35,497 nt of DNA from Deltaproteobacteria bacterium (GTDB lineage: Bacteria; Desulfobacterota; Syntrophia; Syntrophales; UBA2185): the NCBI GenBank assembly GCA_026388545.1, contig JAPLJS010000109.1, positions 1-35,497 of the forward strand, written 5' to 3'. The notes under the pieces were generated by a model that saw only the letters and a program-made list of their open reading frames with translations, had not been told where the DNA came from and ran no database searches. The translations under genes and the position numbers were made by a program. This document shows, in pieces, positions 31,722 through 35,497 of the stretch (positions within the stretch are counted from its first letter, which is position 1; every line of letters begins with the position of its first letter).

Positions 31722-32492
31722 TTACCTGCCGATGACGTAGCGATACGGGTCTATCTGCTCCCTCAGGATGGATAATTCATCCTTTGTTGGAGGTGTGTTT
31801 TCCACGATCTTCTTTGCCTTCAGAAGTTCAAACCCGCAATTATCCTGAACATCCTTTTCGGAATAACCGGGGTTGACCGCGATAATCCGCATCCTCTTCG
31901 ATTCCGGTTCAAAGTCCATCACTGCCATATTGGTAATGATCTTGTAAGGACCGGTTCCCAGCGGAAGACCTGATTTCGCCCTCGAATCACCGCCTGTCAG
32001 CCAGCCTGGCGTTGTAATAAATTGACATTTCTCAGCAAATCTTTTGGCATCCTGAGGTGTCATGACGAGCATTCTCCAACAAAATGAAGCAAGGTCATTG
32101 GCACCGCCACTCCCCGGGAATCGAACCTTCGGTTTCTGATGGTCAGGACCAATTCTCGTGGAATTCAAATTTCCGTACATATCGATCTGGGCACCACCGA
32201 GGAAGGTGTAATCGATCATTCCGCGACAGCACGTTTCCATAATTTCACACATGCCGCTCGCCATCAAGGCCTTCCAAGTCGTTCTGGAATCTCCCACGGA
32301 TATGGGCATTTCAGGGATCAAGGGCGCCGCCCCGCCAGCCTCAAAAAGGATTACCAGGTTTGGTGAGTGGGTCTTCTGCGCAAGCATTGCTGCCGCATTG
32401 GGAGCTCCAGTTCCAACTACAATAGAAGCCCCGTCTTCTAACTCTCTTGCAGCGGTGCATATCATCAGTTCCATAGTATTATAATCAGCCAT
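31722..32492 (-). CDS. gctB: Glutaconate-type CoA-transferase, subunit B
   Basis: A 256-residue class I CoA-transferase beta subunit resembling Acidaminococcus GctB throughout: MADYNTMELMICTAAREL, IVVGTGAPNAA, FLGGAQIDMYGNLNSTRIGP, RFPGSGGANDLASF, and the C-terminal REQIDPYRYVIGR. The catalytic glutamate is present as Glu51 in ILFEAGGAAP, so a true CoA-transferase is likelier than an AibB-type decarboxylase, where this residue is replaced. It moves CoA between a dicarboxylic or enoic acid and acetyl-CoA. A strong AAAGGAGGAGAG precedes the ATG. It pairs with the gene at 32513 (20-base gap). Confidence 0.9.
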   Translation of the reverse strand: MADYNTMELMICTAARELEDGASIVVGTGAPNAAAMLAQKTHSPNLVILFEAGGAAPLIPEMPISVGDSRTTWKALMASGMCEIMETCCRGMIDYTFLGGAQIDMYGNLNSTRIGPDHQKPKVRFPGSGGANDLASFCWRMLVMTPQDAKRFAEKCQFITTPGWLTGGDSRAKSGLPLGTGPYKIITNMAVMDFEPESKRMRIIAVNPGYSEKDVQDNCGFELLKAKKIVENTPPTKDELSILREQIDPYRYVIGR

Positions 32493-32512
32493 ACCGTATA
32501 CTCTCCTCCTTT

Positions 32513-33505
32513 CTAATCTCTCGCTTTGAGAAACATGAATTCTTTTTCCCTGAGCTTCAACAGTTTGTGCATTCCGCCGTTCTTCTCGATATATTCAAAG
32601 TGATCCTTGCAGCTGTAAATATTCTTTTCGAGGAATTTTTTGAACTCGACCGGATCCTCTTCCACCTTCAGCCATTCTCTTATGTGTTCCTCATCGGAGA
32701 AATATTCCGCATACATATTTCCGGGATAACTGCCGTAAGGGACCGCACATACGGCATCAACACACCAGTAAGGAATAACCGTATAGCTCGGATCTCTGCG
32801 GATCTCCTCATCGGAAATCAGCCTTTCACAGGTAATGATCAAACGTTTAGAAGCCCTTGCAACATCGAAATCGGAAACGGTGATGCCCCTCACACGGCAA
32901 TTGCCGTAGATATCCGACTCATGGACATGAATAGCTGACACATCGGGATAAAGGGCAGGCATGGCCGCATACTTTGTTCCCGTGAAAGGGCATTGAATAA
33001 TTTTTGCACCGCTGTATTTGAACGTATCGGTTCCCATGATATTTCTGGATGGATAGAAAGAAACCCCTGCTGCTGCAGCCTTGAAGCGAACGGCCAGCGA
33101 GTAGTTGGTCCATTCACTCACTTCGACCTTGCCGCTCTCCATGTAGCGCCTCGCATTGGGTGACAAACCGCGAGCCTCCAAACCGACAATGTAGGCTACA
33201 TCGCATTTGTTGAACACCTCGCCTGCGCAGAGTATCTGGAAATCATGGGTGGACGTATGACCTGCAAAACCCATATTTTTCCTTCCCTGTCTCACGATTT
33301 CATGCGCAACCGCTGCCGGTATCCTGTTCGCTCCGAAGCCGCCGAGTGTTAGATAATCGCCATCATGAACAAACTTCTCCACGGCCTCTTTGACGGACAT
33401 CAACTTGGATTCCAGTTTGCGGCTCTTCTTGCGAAAGAATTCGCGCGCCTTATCCGGATCGGGGTCTGTAAATATTTTGCCAATTCCTTGATCAATCACT
33501 TCCAC
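32513..33505 (-). CDS. gctA: Glutaconate-type CoA-transferase, subunit A
   Basis: A 330-residue class I CoA-transferase alpha subunit. Typical blocks are SVKEAVEKFVHDGDYLTLGG, GFGANRIPAAVAHEIVRQGR, GFAGHTSTHDFQIL, and SAIHVHESDIYGNCRVRGI, with a C-terminal tail like GctA. GTG at 33505 follows AAGGAGGTAG by 8 bases. It is the first gene of the minus-strand operon gctA-gctB-carboxyltransferase-crotonase-HMGL-like-HMG-CoA lyase, behind a TATAAT and an inverted repeat about 100 bases upstream. Active only as a complex with subunit B. Confidence 0.9.
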   Translation of the reverse strand: MEVIDQGIGKIFTDPDPDKAREFFRKKSRKLESKLMSVKEAVEKFVHDGDYLTLGGFGANRIPAAVAHEIVRQGRKNMGFAGHTSTHDFQILCAGEVFNKCDVAYIVGLEARGLSPNARRYMESGKVEVSEWTNYSLAVRFKAAAAGVSFYPSRNIMGTDTFKYSGAKIIQCPFTGTKYAAMPALYPDVSAIHVHESDIYGNCRVRGITVSDFDVARASKRLIITCERLISDEEIRRDPSYTVIPYWCVDAVCAVPYGSYPGNMYAEYFSDEEHIREWLKVEEDPVEFKKFLEKNIYSCKDHFEYIEKNGGMHKLLKLREKEFMFLKARD

Positions 33506-33602
33506 TGGATTCTACCTCCTTTTCGTTATTCTTAGTTCCCGCCCCACTGAGAAACCAGCGAGGATCGCTTTACCCTTCACCCAATTTCGTAATAAGCCTT
33601 CA

Positions 33603-33624
33603 TGAGGTTGACACCTCAATTATA
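33603..33624 (-). promoter_or_regulatory. -10 box and overlapping inverted repeat before gctA
   Basis: On the minus strand TATAAT occupies 33624-33619. Directly downstream is the inverted repeat TGAGGT-n4-ACCTCA (33603-33618), where a repressor would block transcription initiation. There is no good -35 box at 17 bases, which suggests activator dependence or a different sigma factor. Confidence 0.4.
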
Positions 33625-33831
33625 AACTCCACTCTCATTTTAGTTCTTTTTGCAACTTGCAAGTAACTACTGAGAATTCTTAATTCATGCGTATTGTATG
33701 GAAAAAATCAAGAAAGGCAATATTAAAAGGTTTCTAAGAAATATTAGGGAAAAACTAATATAGGACAAGGGATATCGAGTAAAAACAAAGACTATGCTTT
33801 TTGCAAGGTTTCTTCTTTTTACCCTCCCATG

Positions 33832-33879
33832 CCTGATATTAGTTTTTTATTAATATTATTTATTAACCTTTTAATATTG
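33832..33879 (+). repeat. 48-base AT-rich repeat, copy 2
   Basis: Same orientation as 19664-19711, identical at 42 of 48 positions, from CCTGATATTAG to CTTTTAATATTG. The preceding pyrimidine-rich bases (TTCTTCTTTTTACC) also resemble those before copy 1. Confidence 0.5.
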
Positions 33880-34278
33880 CCTTTCCTCTTTTTTTTCCAT
33901 ACAACACTAATGACTGAAGAGGTAAATGAACCTCTGATGATCTATGGGCATCGGATGCTTTATTACTTATACTTGTGCAATCAAACATGATATGCAGTAT
34001 GCCACAGTATCGGTGATAGACGGAAAACTGAGAGTTTCTCAAAAGGTTCACATTGGTAACAAAAAGAAGAAAACCTGTTTCTTCATTATTATCAAATCCT
34101 TAACACCCACAACGTTTTAATTATGAACAGACGTCCCATGAGCCTTGCCATTTCCAGAACAGACCGGCGACACATCTTCGACCGCTCCAAAAAATCTTAT
34201 ATGCTTCGAGATTTATTCCTTCGTACAGATTTATGCGGACCATTAATGTTGCAAAAATCAAGATAGCGCTCAAGAGTG

Positions 34279-34307
34279 GCTGAATTAATTCAGCTGGATG
34301 GTATAAA
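34279..34307 (+). promoter_or_regulatory. Perfect 16-base palindrome next to a -10 box
   Basis: GCTGAATTAATTCAGC (34279-34294) is a perfect palindrome and lies eight bases upstream of TATAAA (34302-34307), covering the -35/-10 spacer of a promoter for the gene at 34338. This is the position of a repressor operator. Confidence 0.45.
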
Positions 34308-34337
34308 ACTAAATTACCTTTGAAGGAGGGAAGCAAG

Positions 34338-35497
34338 ATGACGACACCTATTCAACAGAAGATTCGTGACAAAAAGAGAACACCCCAGCAGATTCTGGAT
34401 ATGGTCAAAATGCAGGAATTTCACTGCATCCATGAGTATTTCTTCTTCCCCTGGAACCGTAAGGCCAGAGATGCCAATAATGTGAGCGACTGGGCACACT
34501 GGGGATGGTCCATGGGAATGTGGTTCTGCCATTATCGCTTCGCCAATGCGGTAAAGGAAAACCGAGGGTTTGACTGGTGGTGGAATGCGGCATCGCCCTT
34601 CGATGAGCACGGCTTTGCCAACTTTTCTTATGGTACCAACAACGCCAATATCTTCAGTCAGTGCGCAAAGAAGAAAGTCATTGAAGTTCGTTCAGACTAT
34701 CCATGGGCCGAGGGCGGTCGTTTTAACACCATTAATATTGATGACGTCGACTACTGGGTCGAGGTGGATTGTGAGAAGTACAAATGGCCCCAGATCAATG
34801 AAAAGGCCATCAAGGCAAAACCCGAGGAAGAGGCCATTGCCAAACATGTTATGACCATAATGCGGGACAGGGACATCATCCAGTTGGGGATCGGATCACT
34901 TCCCTCCGCCTGTGTCGGCGCCATGGCCGATGCCGGATTCAAGGATCTCGGTATCCACACGGAGATGCTCAATGCCGGTCTCATCAAGCTGATCGAATCG
35001 GGTCAGGTGACCAACGCGTATAAAACTCTCCCTGCCGACCGCGGCAAGAGCGTCTATACCTTTGCCTTCCCCGTGGATGTAAAGTGGTACTATGACACCA
35101 TCCATCGGAACCAGAACCTGGCGGTCTATGATATCAGTTACACCAATAACCTGCATAATCTGACAAGGCTCGACAACATGATCGCCATTGATAACTGCGT
35201 GGCTGTTGACCTTCTCGGCCAGCAGTGCTCCTGTTTCTATGAAAAACGACCGATATCGAGCTCCGGAGGCTACTTCCATTTTGTATCCTTCTGCGCCCAG
35301 TCGAAAGGCGGACGCGGTGTCGCCTCCATGACGGCGAGGAGCAAGCACGGTACATCGAGGATAGTTCCCTTCCTGCCTGAAGGATCATCGGTGGATGTTC
35401 CGGCTCAGTTAACGAATTATGTTTGCACAGAGTATGGTATCGTAAACTTGAGAGGGTTGAGCGGTTATGAAAGGTCAGCAGCGCTGATCTCCATCGC
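34338..35497 (+). CDS. Acetyl-CoA hydrolase/transferase family protein (3' end outside window)
   Basis: From ATG 34338 (AAGGAGGG upstream) the frame is open to the window edge, 386 codons. Residues about 85-145 (ASPFDEHGFANFSYGTNNAN, IEVRSDYPWAEGG, INIDDVDYWVEVD) match the later part of the N-terminal domain of 4-hydroxybutyrate/butyrate:acetate CoA-transferases. The CoA-binding QLGIGSLPSA and the catalytic glutamate Glu209 in GIHTEMLNAGLIKLIESG follow, then YFHFVSFCAQSKGGRG and the NYVCTEYGIVNLRGLSGYER end block. The first 80 residues (starting MTTPIQQKIRDKKRTPQQIL, later rich in Trp) do not resemble the usual N-terminal Rossmann part, so this is a shortened or diverged member. Likely moves CoA between a catabolic acid and acetyl-CoA. 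Confidence 0.85.
   Translation, partial: MTTPIQQKIRDKKRTPQQILDMVKMQEFHCIHEYFFFPWNRKARDANNVSDWAHWGWSMGMWFCHYRFANAVKENRGFDWWWNAASPFDEHGFANFSYGTNNANIFSQCAKKKVIEVRSDYPWAEGGRFNTINIDDVDYWVEVDCEKYKWPQINEKAIKAKPEEEAIAKHVMTIMRDRDIIQLGIGSLPSACVGAMADAGFKDLGIHTEMLNAGLIKLIESGQVTNAYKTLPADRGKSVYTFAFPVDVKWYYDTIHRNQNLAVYDISYTNNLHNLTRLDNMIAIDNCVAVDLLGQQCSCFYEKRPISSSGGYFHFVSFCAQSKGGRGVASMTARSKHGTSRIVPFLPEGSSVDVPAQLTNYVCTEYGIVNLRGLSGYERSAALISI

Larger units (their letters stand above)
33506..34337. other. Long divergent intergenic region between the catabolic operon and the acyl-CoA transferase gene
   Basis: Holds regulatory sites at both ends and the second copy of a 48-base repeat (33832-33879), in otherwise AT-rich DNA. 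Between 33880 and 34270 I see no gene; frames on either strand are short and of unnatural composition. Confidence 0.4.

Noticed and set aside
31722-33505. AibA/AibB-type 3-methylglutaconyl-CoA decarboxylase
   Set aside because: Subunit B keeps the CoA-transferase glutamate (Glu51), which AibB-type decarboxylases lack.
33863-34051. 62-residue minus-strand frame
   Set aside because: AT-rich, no ribosome binding site, overlaps the 48-base repeat.

Overview
The window reads as a chromosomal segment of an anaerobic, fatty-acid or amino-acid degrading bacterium, most likely a Syntrophales-like Desulfobacterota (former Deltaproteobacteria). This is inferred from gene content only: a cytoplasmic molybdopterin oxidoreductase, a long acyl-CoA dehydrogenase, a glutaconate-type CoA-transferase, a methylcrotonyl-CoA-carboxylase-like subunit, a crotonase, two HMG-CoA-lyase-family enzymes and an acetyl-CoA hydrolase/transferase. 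Metabolic genes at both ends flank accessory DNA.

Layout. (1) 1-1965, minus strand: a probable four-gene unit with a cysteine hydrolase (cut by the window edge), a carboxymuconolactone-decarboxylase-family protein, a small zinc-binding protein and a transglutaminase-like protein. (2) 1966-2560: a small inverted-repeat element enclosing a truncated DUF559 endonuclease-like gene. (3) 2561-6500: a molybdoenzyme whose FeS motif has Asp in place of one Cys, then a bacterial dynamin-like GTPase behind a terminator-like hairpin. (4) 6501-6946: nested inverted-repeat elements related to the one at 2.1-2.4 kb. (5) 6947-7597: a histidine phosphatase. (6) 8047-15909: a DNA phosphorothioation (Dnd) island. 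dndA is on the plus strand and converges on a minus-strand operon in the order dndC, sulfur-binding-domain-like HNH nuclease, truncated dndD, dndE-ATPase fusion, GIY-YIG nuclease, dndB. (7) 16759-17472: a HEPN/MNT toxin-antitoxin-type pair abutting a broken signal-peptide gene. (8) 17830-19629: acyl-CoA dehydrogenase. (9) 20116-26250: an HTH protein, two unrecognised membrane proteins, a tiny hydrophobic ORF, a secreted small protein, a metallophosphoesterase and a GH46-like protein without signal peptide. (10) 26388-33505: a Dabb protein, then a minus-strand catabolic operon. (11) 34338 to the end: an acetyl-CoA hydrolase/transferase-family gene cut by the window edge.

How it works together. 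The 26.8-33.5 kb operon fits carboxylation or decarboxylation of a methylcrotonyl-type CoA ester, hydration by a crotonase and cleavage by HMG-CoA lyase (lower leucine/isovalerate pathway), with a CoA-transferase to activate or release acids. Biotin carboxylase and biotin carrier genes are not in the window. The Dnd island contains the components for writing phosphorothioate marks except that dndD lacks its N-terminal ATPase half. It also carries two nuclease genes inside the same operon in place of the usual dndFGH restriction genes. This nuclease-in-operon arrangement, with a DndE-ATPase fusion, is the best candidate here for an undescribed system. All functional statements rest on reading motifs by eye; no database search was possible.
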